Below, piece after piece: positions 27,801-35,036 of a stretch of DNA of 35,162 nt. Numbering within the stretch: position 1 is the first letter of the stretch; each line of letters begins with the position of its first letter. The notes under the pieces were generated by a model. That model did not search any database. It saw only the letters and a list, made by a program, of their open reading frames with translations, and was not told the DNA's origin. The translations under genes were made by a program, and so were the position numbers. The stretch comes from Gelidibacter sp038243395 (GTDB lineage: Bacteria; Bacteroidota; Bacteroidia; Flavobacteriales; Flavobacteriaceae): positions 1-35,162 of the forward strand of contig JBBSRC010000039.1 of the NCBI GenBank assembly GCA_038243395.1. The letters are read 5' to 3'.

Positions 27801-27908
27801 TCTGTTGGCGTTATTTCGCATGTCAGTGCTCTTAAAGAACGTATAACTACCCAAATCAGGTTGGATAAAGGCAGTTTGGGATATTCGACACTAGAGGTGG
27901 TACAGTGA
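24873..27908 (+). CDS. sbcC: Exonuclease subunit SbcC (Rad50-like SMC ATPase)
   Basis: 1,011-residue SMC-type ATPase partner of SbcD. Walker A GPTGSGKST is at 37-45. Long coiled coils occupy about 180-880, interrupted near residue 523 by the zinc hook CPLC (in D-E-P-C-P-L-C-G-S-L-D-H-P) through which two complexes join. The signature motif LSGGETFLVSLAMAFALSD is at about 918, and Walker B with D-loop LFIDEGFGSLDPETLDQA at about 945. All functional motifs are intact and the length is usual for the family. The TGA stop at 27906-27908 supports the standard genetic code. Confidence 0.97.
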   Translation: MKILKIRFENIHSLKDKHEVDFGNGPLADAGLFAITGPTGSGKSTLLDVITLALYNRIARVDKPVSNSMLEDDGGIMTRNMKHCFAEVEYRVNGKDYRSHWSIERNRNNNLNARKQELVEVVTGHILESGTKTPEKNQDIIGLSYDQFVKAMVLSQGEFSKLLQAPRNERNKLLEDITGARSYRKIGQTVFLRYKRIEKDIELKEVGLESIELLTPELIAEKKEELKMFTESKPIIELAYEKTSDKIRIREELQKKEKEQKALEDDKSGFTKDFKIFEPYKTKLDTHEKLSKYGVNLREFDATTKEFESLNDQLNQLQKSKSDLEIDQKSYLEKVSTLIKEQVDITTANLKLDAFRNHIVELQSEEKKKREEAILHQTQLNNYVRHINSFGHKLSKAENIETFQQQFDVLHTAVQETIRASGINLLTELEAQLVSNRELNDRASDLLSKKENSLKAKKAIEGHLATLKNVEENLLQDLKKLTVIESEVVALKKEVKTLENNLEQQRKHQSLEDHRLQLTPDEPCPLCGSLDHPYALTAPHFDTKVELLKEKKDLLDTKSSLVISLAENNKFKEREITRLKSEIEATTTDYTHSQKFLTELAVQLQWNAEETLETLQNRRQELAKTIKQLENYKLAFQAHSVFKDATEVLVQWQDALKIYRIKQKESVALYDQDDINRKSNELSAKISQSIATITSVENQIQQNKLRLKATTENFEKMKQELDDILFQEDLPSLKSLRDSLLKEETANKIRKQESLLNERKTRISEKESALQKSIKELKDKDDDQVSFETLTSQFEYSKKERDALLVNLGKITQRLEDDQKARERQKLVLDALNLLKKDLVLWKTMNDLVGDATGNKFSNFVQDLTLEQLIGFANKRLSEFSDRYLLDIPTADEAEKSDTLKIFDSYMGNARRSVKTLSGGETFLVSLAMAFALSDIASRNVKIESLFIDEGFGSLDPETLDQAITILEKMQNEGDKSVGVISHVSALKERITTQIRLDKGSLGYSTLEVVQ

Positions 27909-27937
27909 TTTCATCATGTACGACTATTTTAAAAACG

Positions 27938-27964
27938 AAAAGGAAACCGATGTGGTTTCCTTTT
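27938..27964. terminator. Bidirectional terminator between sbcC and the DUF4168 gene
   Basis: Perfect 11-bp stem AAAAGGAAACC / GGTTTCCTTTT (27938-27948 with 27954-27964), loop GATGT. The T/A-rich ends could serve both the + strand sbcC transcript and the - strand gene ending at 27988. Confidence 0.88.
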
Positions 27965-27987
27965 ATTGTTAATGCTAGATACTTGAA

Positions 27988-28446
27988 TTAGTTGCCTTGA
28001 CGTTCCACTAAAATCGTTTGGAGACGTTGTTGAAGTTCTTTTTCTTCTTGCACGGCTTTAGCCAAAGACTTATAGCGATCAAAAGAAATTCCGGCAGATT
28101 CTATTTCCGTAACGGCTTTTTTCTCCAATTCAGGTTGCATCTTTTCCATTTTGGCAATAGCCTTTGCATGTTTCTTCATTTCATCGGCAGTGGCATCCGT
28201 CTTTTTATTTGGATCCATTGTAGCTTCCTGGATTTCACTAAAGCGTTCCAACTGTAATCCTTCATCTTCTATGATAGTCATCATATTTTGTTGTGCCTCT
28301 TGGTTTTGCATTTGCACTTTTATATAAGCATCTGCAAACTGACCGAGCTCCGTATCTGAAATATTTTGTTCCTGGGCTGAAAGCGAAAACGCTCCTAAAA
28401 TAGTTACCAAAAATAATAAACTCTTAATTTTTACTGATTTATACAT
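27988..28446 (-). CDS. DUF4168 secreted protein
   Basis: 152 residues with a signal peptide (SLLFLVTILGAFSLSAQ, about 9-25). The mature part is helical and charged, rich in Glu, Lys and Gln, and carries two DUF4168-type copies: ISDTELGQFADAYIKVQMQN followed by a long helix, and a later IESAGISFDRYKSLAKAVQE. The family is common in flavobacteria and its function is not established. A good promoter lies directly upstream (28468-28498). Confidence 0.85.
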   Translation of the reverse strand: MYKSVKIKSLLFLVTILGAFSLSAQEQNISDTELGQFADAYIKVQMQNQEAQQNMMTIIEDEGLQLERFSEIQEATMDPNKKTDATADEMKKHAKAIAKMEKMQPELEKKAVTEIESAGISFDRYKSLAKAVQEEKELQQRLQTILVERQGN

Positions 28447-28467
28447 AATATGATTTTATAAGTTCAT

Positions 28468-28498
28468 CAAACTTAAGTGCATTCTGTTTTTTGACCAA
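28468..28498 (-). promoter_or_regulatory. Bacteroidota-type promoter of the DUF4168 gene
   Basis: On the - strand: TTG (28496-28498), 20 bases, then TAAGTTTG (28468-28475), an exact TAnnTTTG match, about 22 bases before the ATG at 28446. Confidence 0.55.
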
Positions 28499-28605
28499 TT
28501 AAAATCGTCGTCTTAACTCTAATTTATAATTTCAGAGGTTATTTTATACTTTCTTTAAGAACAAGAGGTGAGTTCCAAAAACCGCCCATCACGAATTTAA
28601 AAAGT

Positions 28606-29127
28606 TTATTGTTTTCCGCTTTCTTTTAGAAACTTTTCCTTTCTATTATCCCTGTTCGGATCATAAGTTTTGTACATATCGCCCATTTGTGACAAATACT
28701 TTTCAGGATTTACGGTGCCGCGGTGGCACATAACACAATTTACAACGCTCACTTGTTTTGGTTTTGGATCCGGAAAGTGGGGTTTAAAAATGGTATCATT
28801 AAGATCGTTGGTCATTTTAATCATGACGCGCGCAATTTCTTTCTCAATTTTTACATCACTCGGAAAATCCAGTTTTGTGGGATCAGTCTTACTTGGTGCA
28901 TGACAATGTGTGCAATTTACACCCAAAGACACAGCGTAATTATTCATAAGATGGTCCAAGCTGTCTTTCGAGATATCTTGGGGCAGCACTTTCAAGTTCT
29001 TCCAACGCGTTTGTGGAACATAGCTTTCATTAGTAGCATAATCAGACTTAAAAGCATAGAATCCCGTAACCATGATCAGCACACTAATAGTGTAAAAAAA
29101 TGCCAAGAGTTTTTTCTTTATTTTCAT
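28606..29127 (-). CDS. Diheme c-type cytochrome, reaction-centre cytochrome c-like (CytoC_RC)
   Basis: 173 residues with an N-terminal membrane anchor or signal (about 6-26). Two heme-binding CxxCH motifs are seen, CTHCH at 72-76 and CVMCH at 131-135, plus the family phrases WKNLKVLPQDISKDSLDHLM and VVNCVMCHRG. This matches the small reaction-centre-cytochrome-like family found in non-photosynthetic Bacteroidota, where it is an exported electron carrier of undefined partner. It is not evidence for phototrophy. It stands alone on the - strand. Confidence 0.88.
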   Translation of the reverse strand: MKIKKKLLAFFYTISVLIMVTGFYAFKSDYATNESYVPQTRWKNLKVLPQDISKDSLDHLMNNYAVSLGVNCTHCHAPSKTDPTKLDFPSDVKIEKEIARVMIKMTNDLNDTIFKPHFPDPKPKQVSVVNCVMCHRGTVNPEKYLSQMGDMYKTYDPNRDNRKEKFLKESGKQ

Positions 29128-29501
29128 AAGATGTTTGTTTTAAGATAATTGTGACAATAAGGTATGAAAAAGATCCTTTAGAATTATTATGAATTAAGTG
29201 CAATTGACTTGACTCATGATCCTTCTAATAAATTCAAATATGGATGAATAAACATGAACAGCTTTAATCAAAATATAACTACTAAAGTATGATCCGTTCC
29301 TTCCTGTAAATGGATATTTTACAACCGTAATAATGGATTATCTTCATTACTCTTTAGTTTATCCGGAATTGAATTTCTGTAAGAACTTAAAATGTAAACT
29401 GACAATCTGATAAAAATCATTTTGTGCCTAATGATAAATCCCTAATTTTACTTTAGTTAGGATATTCCTCACATTTATTCGAAATAATAAATTAAAAAAT
29501 C
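29128..29501. other. 374-base intergenic region between the cytochrome and universal stress protein genes
   Basis: The genes on each side are divergent, so promoters for both should lie here. Apart from the candidate stress-protein promoter at 29421-29450, I see no ORF, repeat or RNA gene. Confidence 0.6.
29421..29450 (+). promoter_or_regulatory. Probable promoter of the universal stress protein gene
   Basis: TTTG (29421-29424), 18 bases, then TAATTTTA (29443-29450), one mismatch from TAnnTTTG. The ATG is 51 bases downstream. Confidence 0.42.
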
Positions 29502-30341
29502 ATGAGACATCACATCTTAATACCTACCGATTTTTCAGAAAACGCATGGACAGCGGCCCTTTATGCCTTAAAACTATACGCCAATAAACCTTGTACATTT
29601 TACTTTCTACATTCTTGGACTTTCGTAAATACAGGATCTCGGACCTATATTTCCCCAAGTTATATTGACATCCTCCAAAACACTTCAAAAGGATTGTTAA
29701 CTGATTTGAGGGATCGTGCTCAAACTGAAAGCACAAATAATAAACACAAGTTTGAAATGATTTTTACTACGGATTCACTTATAGATTCTATAATATTTGC
29801 TATTGGGAAACAAAAAATTGACCTGTTAGTGATGGGTACAAAGGGAGCGACAGGCGCTAAAGAATTTCTTTTGGGAAGCAACTCTGTAACCGTTATTAAT
29901 AAGGTTAAGCTTTGTCCGGTAATGTTAGTGCCACATAATTATAAATTTGAAATCCCAAGTAAAATTGCTTTTCCAACTGATTTTAATAGATTGTATGGGG
30001 AAGAGTTATTAGCCATAAAAAAGTTGGCAGCGTTACATAATTCTTCCATAAACATCCTTCACATTAACGGCATGGATATGCTTACTGATACACAACGGAA
30101 TAACTTTGATATTTTAAAAGAGTATTTAAAAAACGATCCACATACATTTTATTGGAAAGCGGATTATACGAGAAAAGAGCAAGCGATAAGAGATTTTATT
30201 AAAGAAAACACTATTGACATCCTTACGATGATCAATTACCAGCATAGTCTTATCGAAAATTTAACTAAAGAGCCAGTTATAAATAGAATGGGGTATCATT
30301 CCGCAATTCCCTTTATGGTCATTCCAAGAATTGAACGATAG
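29502..30341 (+). CDS. Tandem universal stress protein (two UspA domains)
   Basis: 279 residues made of two UspA-like domains. Domain 1 opens HHILIPTDFSENAWTAALYA (residues 3-22) and closes with the ATP-loop DLLVMGTKGATGAKEFLLGS, which carries the G-x2-G-x9-G-(S/N) pattern, then LCPVMLVP. Domain 2 starts with KIAFPTDFNRLYGEELLAIK and ends in IPFMVIPRIER, with a degenerate nucleotide loop (ENLTKEPVINRMG). This asymmetric pair is usual in Bacteroidota. It is a stress-linked cytoplasmic protein with no more specific role readable. A terminator follows at 30388-30419. Confidence 0.92.
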   Translation: MRHHILIPTDFSENAWTAALYALKLYANKPCTFYFLHSWTFVNTGSRTYISPSYIDILQNTSKGLLTDLRDRAQTESTNNKHKFEMIFTTDSLIDSIIFAIGKQKIDLLVMGTKGATGAKEFLLGSNSVTVINKVKLCPVMLVPHNYKFEIPSKIAFPTDFNRLYGEELLAIKKLAALHNSSINILHINGMDMLTDTQRNNFDILKEYLKNDPHTFYWKADYTRKEQAIRDFIKENTIDILTMINYQHSLIENLTKEPVINRMGYHSAIPFMVIPRIER

Positions 30342-30387
30342 GATTTGCATCAAATACATTTCGATAGGTCTGGTGTCATATGTAACT

Positions 30388-30419
30388 AAAAATGGTGTAC
30401 AATTACGTACACCATTTTT
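30388..30419. terminator. Terminator of the universal stress protein gene
   Basis: Perfect 13-bp stem AAAAATGGTGTAC / GTACACCATTTTT (30388-30400 with 30407-30419) with a 6-base loop. T-runs at both ends let it also serve the - strand gene ending at 30463. Confidence 0.9.
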
Positions 30420-30462
30420 GTTATAAGTTCAATCCATAAAATTTCGGATAGGCGCTCGTAGA

Positions 30463-30786
30463 TTATTCATGATTACTCAGCCAACGTTGAACATATTCAT
30501 CATTTCTGGCATACCATTGCGTGCTCATTGCGTAAACAAATCCGTTGTGCTCAAATTCATGATCCCAAGTATATCGAACGACTCCTTTTGCATCCTTCAA
30601 AACTTCCGCCTTTTCAGCAGGTGTAAAATGAGCGGGTACTCTTAGAAAAAGTGGAGAACTGATATCAAACGTTGATTTTGAATGATCTTTTCTGCATAAT
30701 TTATCTAATTCAGCTTCAGATAATCCTTTGGCTACAGTCGCTATTTTCTCTTGAATCTCCGGTGTGGTATATAATCTATTACTCAT
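30463..30786 (-). CDS. Hypothetical cytoplasmic protein, 107 residues
   Basis: I do not recognise a family. There is no signal peptide or membrane segment. The protein has a helical N-terminal half (PEIQEKIATVAKGLSEAELD), a central strand region SPLFLRVPAHFTPAEKAEVL, and an aromatic-rich C-terminal end with TWDHEFEHNGFVYAMSTQWY. It stands alone between the stress protein and the GTPase. The balanced composition and clean ATG start support a real gene. Confidence 0.65.
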   Translation of the reverse strand: MSNRLYTTPEIQEKIATVAKGLSEAELDKLCRKDHSKSTFDISSPLFLRVPAHFTPAEKAEVLKDAKGVVRYTWDHEFEHNGFVYAMSTQWYARNDEYVQRWLSNHE

Positions 30787-30867
30787 ATTCTTTTATAATT
30801 TTATAACTGGCAATATTAACCTAATTCAGTCACATATTAAGGGTAACAATATAAATAGAAGTAAACA

Positions 30868-31977
30868 CTATTGCTGATTAATTTTGATTGATTTCAGGGC
30901 ATTGTAATTTTCAGTGGCGATGTCTTCGGCATCCTTGATCATTTCCTTGCCTATGGAAGAGGTCAAGAAAAAACCAACGGTCGATGAAATTGCTATACCC
31001 ACAAATGGAAAATATTTTGACGCGGATTTTACTGCCACTCCTGCTCCTGCCCTTTTCAGAAGAAGAATAACCGCTTCCTTCCCTAAATACTTTGTTCCAA
31101 ATTGCACGGCTTTGGCTGCCAATACTTTTGCGTTTTTTTTATCGATCAACGCCGTGATAAAATCCTGCTGGGCCTCTCCTAAACAATAGATATCTCTAAC
31201 ATGAAACCCCATCCGCGTTAATAACGATATATCGACTCCAATATCTAGTCCCGGAATGGGATTGATACCATTCACCGCGGATAGTCCTGCGTGAATGCCG
31301 ACAATTTTATTTGCGAGTTCTTTTTTTTTTGTTAATATTTTCTGACTGGTAATATTGATATCCGCAACAAACCGCTGCTGTTTTATTTTTCCTAAACTTG
31401 AATAGATATCATCCAACAGTTCGCTCAAATCGTATTCTTGTGGGTAATCGGCAGAAGTTAAATAAATGCCGTTGAGAGGGTAACCTTTAAGATTATCTTT
31501 CAGGTTGCTCAGAACAGTAGTGTAGGTTTCTTCTTCGGATATATCTCTTCTTAAAGCACGGTCGATGGAAAAATCTATTTTCGTTCGGACCGCAAAAACA
31601 GGCATTTTAATTTTTAACAGCTCATCAATCAAGTATAAATCATCTTCGTAAAATCGATCGGATGTTACCAGAATGACGCAATCAAAATTGCTGATATTAA
31701 ATTCTTCAAGATAGCGCTCTTTCGGAAAGTTTACGGTTGAACATCCGGGTAAATCAAAAAAGTTCAAACCCCTATGTTCAATGGGTTTACCGACTTCCAT
31801 AGTGGTTTCTACTTCGCCAACTTCTGCAATATGCTCTCCGACGATGGCGTTGATTAGCGACGATTTACCAACGCCGCTTCTCCCAATGATGCCGCACTTA
31901 ATTTTTGCGGTTTCAAATTTATCGAGATCAGCCTTGAGTTTTTTCTCGAGATTAGCAATTTCTTTGTCTTTGCTCAT
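30868..31977 (-). CDS. Membrane-associated GTPase, Era/IRG-like with C-terminal DUF697-like region
   Basis: 369 residues. A short N-terminal coiled coil (about 1-25) precedes a G domain with all motifs: G1 GRSGVGKS at 32-39, G2 Thr at 58-59, G3 DLPG at 75-78, G4 TKID at 132-135, and a G5-like TSAD. The C-terminal half has a helical stretch NGINPIPGLDIGVDISLLTR and a hydrophobic glycine-rich segment (GIAISSTVGFFLTSSIGKEM) that could insert in or lie on a membrane, as in YcjF/DUF697 or immunity-related (IRG-like) GTPases. Physiological role is unknown. The nearest upstream -7 element is TAAATTTG (- strand, 32032-32039). Confidence 0.85.
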   Translation of the reverse strand: MSKDKEIANLEKKLKADLDKFETAKIKCGIIGRSGVGKSSLINAIVGEHIAEVGEVETTMEVGKPIEHRGLNFFDLPGCSTVNFPKERYLEEFNISNFDCVILVTSDRFYEDDLYLIDELLKIKMPVFAVRTKIDFSIDRALRRDISEEETYTTVLSNLKDNLKGYPLNGIYLTSADYPQEYDLSELLDDIYSSLGKIKQQRFVADINITSQKILTKKKELANKIVGIHAGLSAVNGINPIPGLDIGVDISLLTRMGFHVRDIYCLGEAQQDFITALIDKKNAKVLAAKAVQFGTKYLGKEAVILLLKRAGAGVAVKSASKYFPFVGIAISSTVGFFLTSSIGKEMIKDAEDIATENYNALKSIKINQQ

Positions 31978-32112
31978 TTTTTTGAAGGGTGCTTATAGCA
32001 GATTCACTTTAGAATCGTTTTGTTTAGGTTGCAAATTTAATAAATACTATTCGGATAGAACATCTACATTAGGATAGCATTGGGAATTTTAGCCACACGT
32101 TACTGGGTAAGC

Positions 32113-32135
32113 ATGCCTAAAATATTTTCAGGCAT
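32113..32135. repeat. Inverted repeat downstream of the aldo/keto reductase gene
   Basis: ATGCCT at 32113-32118 pairs with AGGCAT at 32130-32135, enclosing an A/T-rich near-palindrome. It is a possible weak transcript-end hairpin; the T-rich flank is on the + strand only. Confidence 0.35.
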
Positions 32136-32182
32136 TTTAATTTGACTATTTAATTCTGCTCACTGGTATCTGGACAAACTGT

Positions 32183-33208
32183 TTAATTTCCTCTATGCAA
32201 AATGTCATCAATAGCTGTTAATTCCTCCTTCGAAAAGTTCAAATTTTCAATTGATTTTACATTATCCAATATCTGATCCGGATTACTGACGCCCACTAAG
32301 ACAGAGGTAATGCGATCATCTTTTAAAAGCCATGCAATCGCCATTTGGGCTAAACTTTGCCCTCTGTTTGTCGCGATATGATTTAATTGATTGACTTTAT
32401 CGATTTTTTCTTTAGTAATGTGTTCTGGTTTCAGATATCGTTTGTCTTTCAATGCGCGTGAATCTTCCGGGATGCCGTTGAGATATTTATCCGATAAGAT
32501 GCCTTGCTCCAAAGGCGAGAACGCTATGGCTCCTATCCCGTGAGTTTCGAGTGTATCTAATAAGCCATCCTCTTCTATATGTCTGTCCATCATATTATAA
32601 CGTGGCTGATGAATCAATAATTTGGTACCCATTTTTTCTAAAATCTCACTGGCCCGACGCGTTAATTCCGCTGGATAACGCGAAACACCCACATATAATG
32701 CTTTTCCATGCTGAACCATTTGATGCAAGGCACCCATAGTTTCTTCTAAAGGCGTATCTGGATCCGGACGATGGTGGTAAAAAATATCAACATACTCCAA
32801 CCCCATTCTTTTTAAGCTTTGGTCAAGACTCGAAATCAAATACTTTTTGGAACCGAAATCGCCATAAGGACCATCCCACATATCCCAACCAGCTTTACTC
32901 GAAATGAGTAATTCGTCACGATACAATTGGAAATCCTTTTTTAAAATTCTACCAAAAGTTTCCTCGGCAGAGCCATAAGGAGGACCATAATTGTTTGCCA
33001 AATCAAAATGTGTGATCCCGCAGTCAAATGACGTTCGGATAATTTGCCGTGCATTGGTAAAATCGTCAGCGTGTCCGAAGTTATGCCATAAGCCAAGTGA
33101 TATGGCAGGTAATAGGATACCACTTTTACCACAACGACGGTATTGCATGTCCTTATAACGGCTCGGGCTCGCCTCGTAATTTTTTATAGATTGTTGATTA
33201 GTATTCAT
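32183..33208 (-). CDS. Aldo/keto reductase, YghZ-like (L-glyceraldehyde 3-phosphate reductase)
   Basis: 341-residue NADPH-dependent oxidoreductase with the TIM-barrel AKR tetrad: D69 and Y74 in HFDLANNYGPPYGSAEE, K105 in LISSKAGWDMWDGPYG, and His in FYHHRPDPDTPLEE (145-146). The sequence GPPYGSAEETFG and the C-terminal QMAIAWLLKD / TSVLVGVSNPDQI match the YghZ/AKR14 group, which reduces L-glyceraldehyde 3-phosphate and detoxifies aldehydes. ATG at 33208 is conventional. A -7 element TAAATTTG (- strand, 33252-33259) lies upstream. Confidence 0.92.
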   Translation of the reverse strand: MNTNQQSIKNYEASPSRYKDMQYRRCGKSGILLPAISLGLWHNFGHADDFTNARQIIRTSFDCGITHFDLANNYGPPYGSAEETFGRILKKDFQLYRDELLISSKAGWDMWDGPYGDFGSKKYLISSLDQSLKRMGLEYVDIFYHHRPDPDTPLEETMGALHQMVQHGKALYVGVSRYPAELTRRASEILEKMGTKLLIHQPRYNMMDRHIEEDGLLDTLETHGIGAIAFSPLEQGILSDKYLNGIPEDSRALKDKRYLKPEHITKEKIDKVNQLNHIATNRGQSLAQMAIAWLLKDDRITSVLVGVSNPDQILDNVKSIENLNFSKEELTAIDDILHRGN

Positions 33209-33454
33209 GATATATGTTGAATTTTTTAAATGTTGATGTTCCTTATAATCTCAAATTTACTAAAAACTATGCGCTTTAGCTTATAAAATTTCTGACACTA
33301 TGCTACCCACTTGTTTAAGCGCACCGCATCAATTTCAAATATTCACTTCTATCTTAAAATTATAAACCATTTACACATAGTGAATTTATGTCGATAAGAA
33401 AAAATAGATATGATGACATCTTTTGAGGTAATTTATTTTTTTGTCCTATTCAAC

Positions 33455-33895
33455 TTAGGGAATGGCCATTGTATGATTCGCGAGTAGATAACATTTTCCT
33501 TCGGATTGCACATAAGTCCGCATGAAATTGTATGTCGTTGGGCTTGGGCCGCGATCCACTGTTGTGAAGCCAGTAACAACCCCGGTGGTTCCAGAAATTA
33601 TCACTTTTACATCTCTTGAAATTCTCGATCTAGTGTTATTAATAGTGCTGCTAAGGTTATTTTTCACTTCTGCTAATAAGGTATTTCTATCGTCGGTCTT
33701 GACGGCATGGGTGTGCACCCAAATAAAATCTTCAGATAATGTAGTCTCCAAGAAATCGAGATTAAGTTCTAGTAACGCTTTTTCCCAAGTGGCATCTAAC
33801 TTTTTTAGACTTTCAGGATTCATACAATTTTCTTGAGCGGATATAGGCAGGACTGATAATCCAACAATGAAAATAAAAAGAGGGATGAGTTTCAT
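33455..33895 (-). CDS. Secreted NTF2-like protein (DUF4440 family)
   Basis: 146 residues with a signal peptide (about 1-20, ending PISAQ). The mature domain has the SnoaL/DUF4440 pattern: LKKLDATWEKALLELNLDFL, SEDFIWVHTHA, then strands VKVIISGTTGVVTGFTTV and the final YLLANHTMAIP. The family uses a cone-shaped pocket for small ligands, and the role here is unknown. Confidence 0.85.
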   Translation of the reverse strand: MKLIPLFIFIVGLSVLPISAQENCMNPESLKKLDATWEKALLELNLDFLETTLSEDFIWVHTHAVKTDDRNTLLAEVKNNLSSTINNTRSRISRDVKVIISGTTGVVTGFTTVDRGPSPTTYNFMRTYVQSEGKCYLLANHTMAIP

Positions 33896-34095
33896 GATTT
33901 TCTGGTTTTGTGTTTATAAAGTTAATTTCAGACACATATGTTTTCTTGTGAAATTAAGCAAAGATCCACACGCGTCGTGCTGACAATCAAGTTTTTATTC
34001 TTTCCGCAATTCTTGTAAAACATTTTCACTGAGTTTTTTTTTAAATTATATCTTTTATTGTGTCCATTAGATTCCAAAAATTTCTTTTCGGCAAT

Positions 34096-34491
34096 TTATT
34101 GTTCTGAATCTACTTTAGGCCATTTCCAAGCAAACCATACAATTAGTGCGGTAAAAATACTTTTTAAAAAGGCTAAAAAAACTTAAAATAAGTACCACTC
34201 AGTAGTTGAAGTAATTCCTATAAACACCGTTATTAAAGTAAATAATGTTCCAAATATGATATTAAAAATCCGGTTTATTTTTGAATTAAGGAAAATTGAA
34301 ACGGCGATCATTACTGCAGGAATTGCCAAAGTTATTGTTGCAATTAATAAATTGGTGGGACTGTCCATAATATTATCGCCTGTAATTAGGCTGTTTACTT
34401 TATCTGGTTTGAATAACTCAAAATAATCACCATAGAAATAACACAAAGTTACTGAAGTCCATAATGAAGCAAGTTTGATTTTGATGTTCAT
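34096..34491 (-). pseudogene. DUF6326-family membrane protein, interrupted by a nonsense codon
   Basis: Starting at MNIKIKLASLWTSVTLCYFY (34491; an ATG at 34509 adds six residues), the frame runs with four expected membrane segments to YLF and meets TAA at 34183-34185. The same frame continues for 28 more codons with family-like sequence VFLAFLKSIFTALIVWFAWK, then W-P-K-V-D-S-E-Q and a normal TAA at 34096-34098. One base change from a sense codon (such as TAT) restores the protein of about 131 residues. DUF6326 proteins have no known function. The gene sits beside another damaged gene and an insertion sequence. Confidence 0.75.
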
Positions 34492-34691
34492 TTTTGGATT
34501 ATCTAACATTTTCGTGTGTTTTTAAATGTCAATTATAATCCCGATTAAAATAACAGGTATCGTAAATTTCATTTAAGAATTCAGTTTCGAACGGTAGCTT
34601 ATTTTTCCTAAAATCCAAATTATTTTCCGTGGCTTGAATTGAATCCTTGTTTGCTTGGCTTCCACCGCTACATCTTAATGAGGACCAGTTT

Positions 34692-35036
34692 TTAATTTGC
34701 ACTTAAAAAACTTTTTAATGGCTTAAGACGTGTATTATTTATGGTTTTTCTGTTGTAATAAATTGCAATGCTTGATATCGCGATTAGCTGTGCAATGATT
34801 GATAAATAGGAACCTTCAAACCCAAAAGCATCTCAATTAATTAAGTTGTTTTCAGTTATAGTAAACTCAATTAAAGAATAAGTGTCTTGTCCGCTGACCT
34901 TAAAACCAAGTAGGGATTGAAAAAAATTCCAACTTAAGCGCAAGGCAATCAGAAACCATAAATTCTTTGTATAAATATACGATAAGCCTAAAAGTATTCC
35001 TGCAGAAAACAAACTAAACAAATTAAAAAATAGAGG
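34692..35036 (-). pseudogene. CPBP-family intramembrane protease remnant (C-terminal part)
   Basis: The readable frame begins about 35036 with PLFFNLFSAGILLGLSYIY and continues NLWFLIALRLSWNFFQSLLG, the last conserved block of CPBP (Abi/Rce1-like) glutamic proteases. A TGA at 34833-34835 stands where a Gly would be expected after NNLIN, and the frame then continues DAFGFEGSYLSIIAQLIAIS to TAA at 34692-34694. The catalytic histidine usually found in A-L-H-x-x-W-N is Arg here, and the N-terminal half with the EExxxR motif is missing. It abuts an IS1595-family element, which probably split the gene. Confidence 0.75.

Noticed and set aside
28606..29127. Phototrophy suggested by the reaction-centre cytochrome match
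   Set aside because: Small CytoC_RC proteins are common in non-phototrophic Bacteroidota, and no other photosynthesis gene is present.
28723..29148. 141-residue open frame on the + strand opposite the cytochrome gene
   Set aside because: The opposite strand carries two CxxCH heme motifs and a clear family match. The + strand frame has low-complexity, unfamiliar sequence.
30868..31977. GTPase as part of an anti-phage system
   Set aside because: Its neighbours are a hypothetical protein and a housekeeping aldo/keto reductase, with no nuclease, sensor or other defence partner, so the claim is kept only as a low-interest possibility.
19270..34835. TGA recoding: three TGA codons (21003, 19270, 34833) fall where Trp or Gly is expected
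   Set aside because: The standard code holds: sbcC ends normally with TGA, the TGA codons replace two different residues, a TAA interrupts DUF6326 as well, and the affected genes also carry frameshifts or deletions. Ordinary gene decay explains them.
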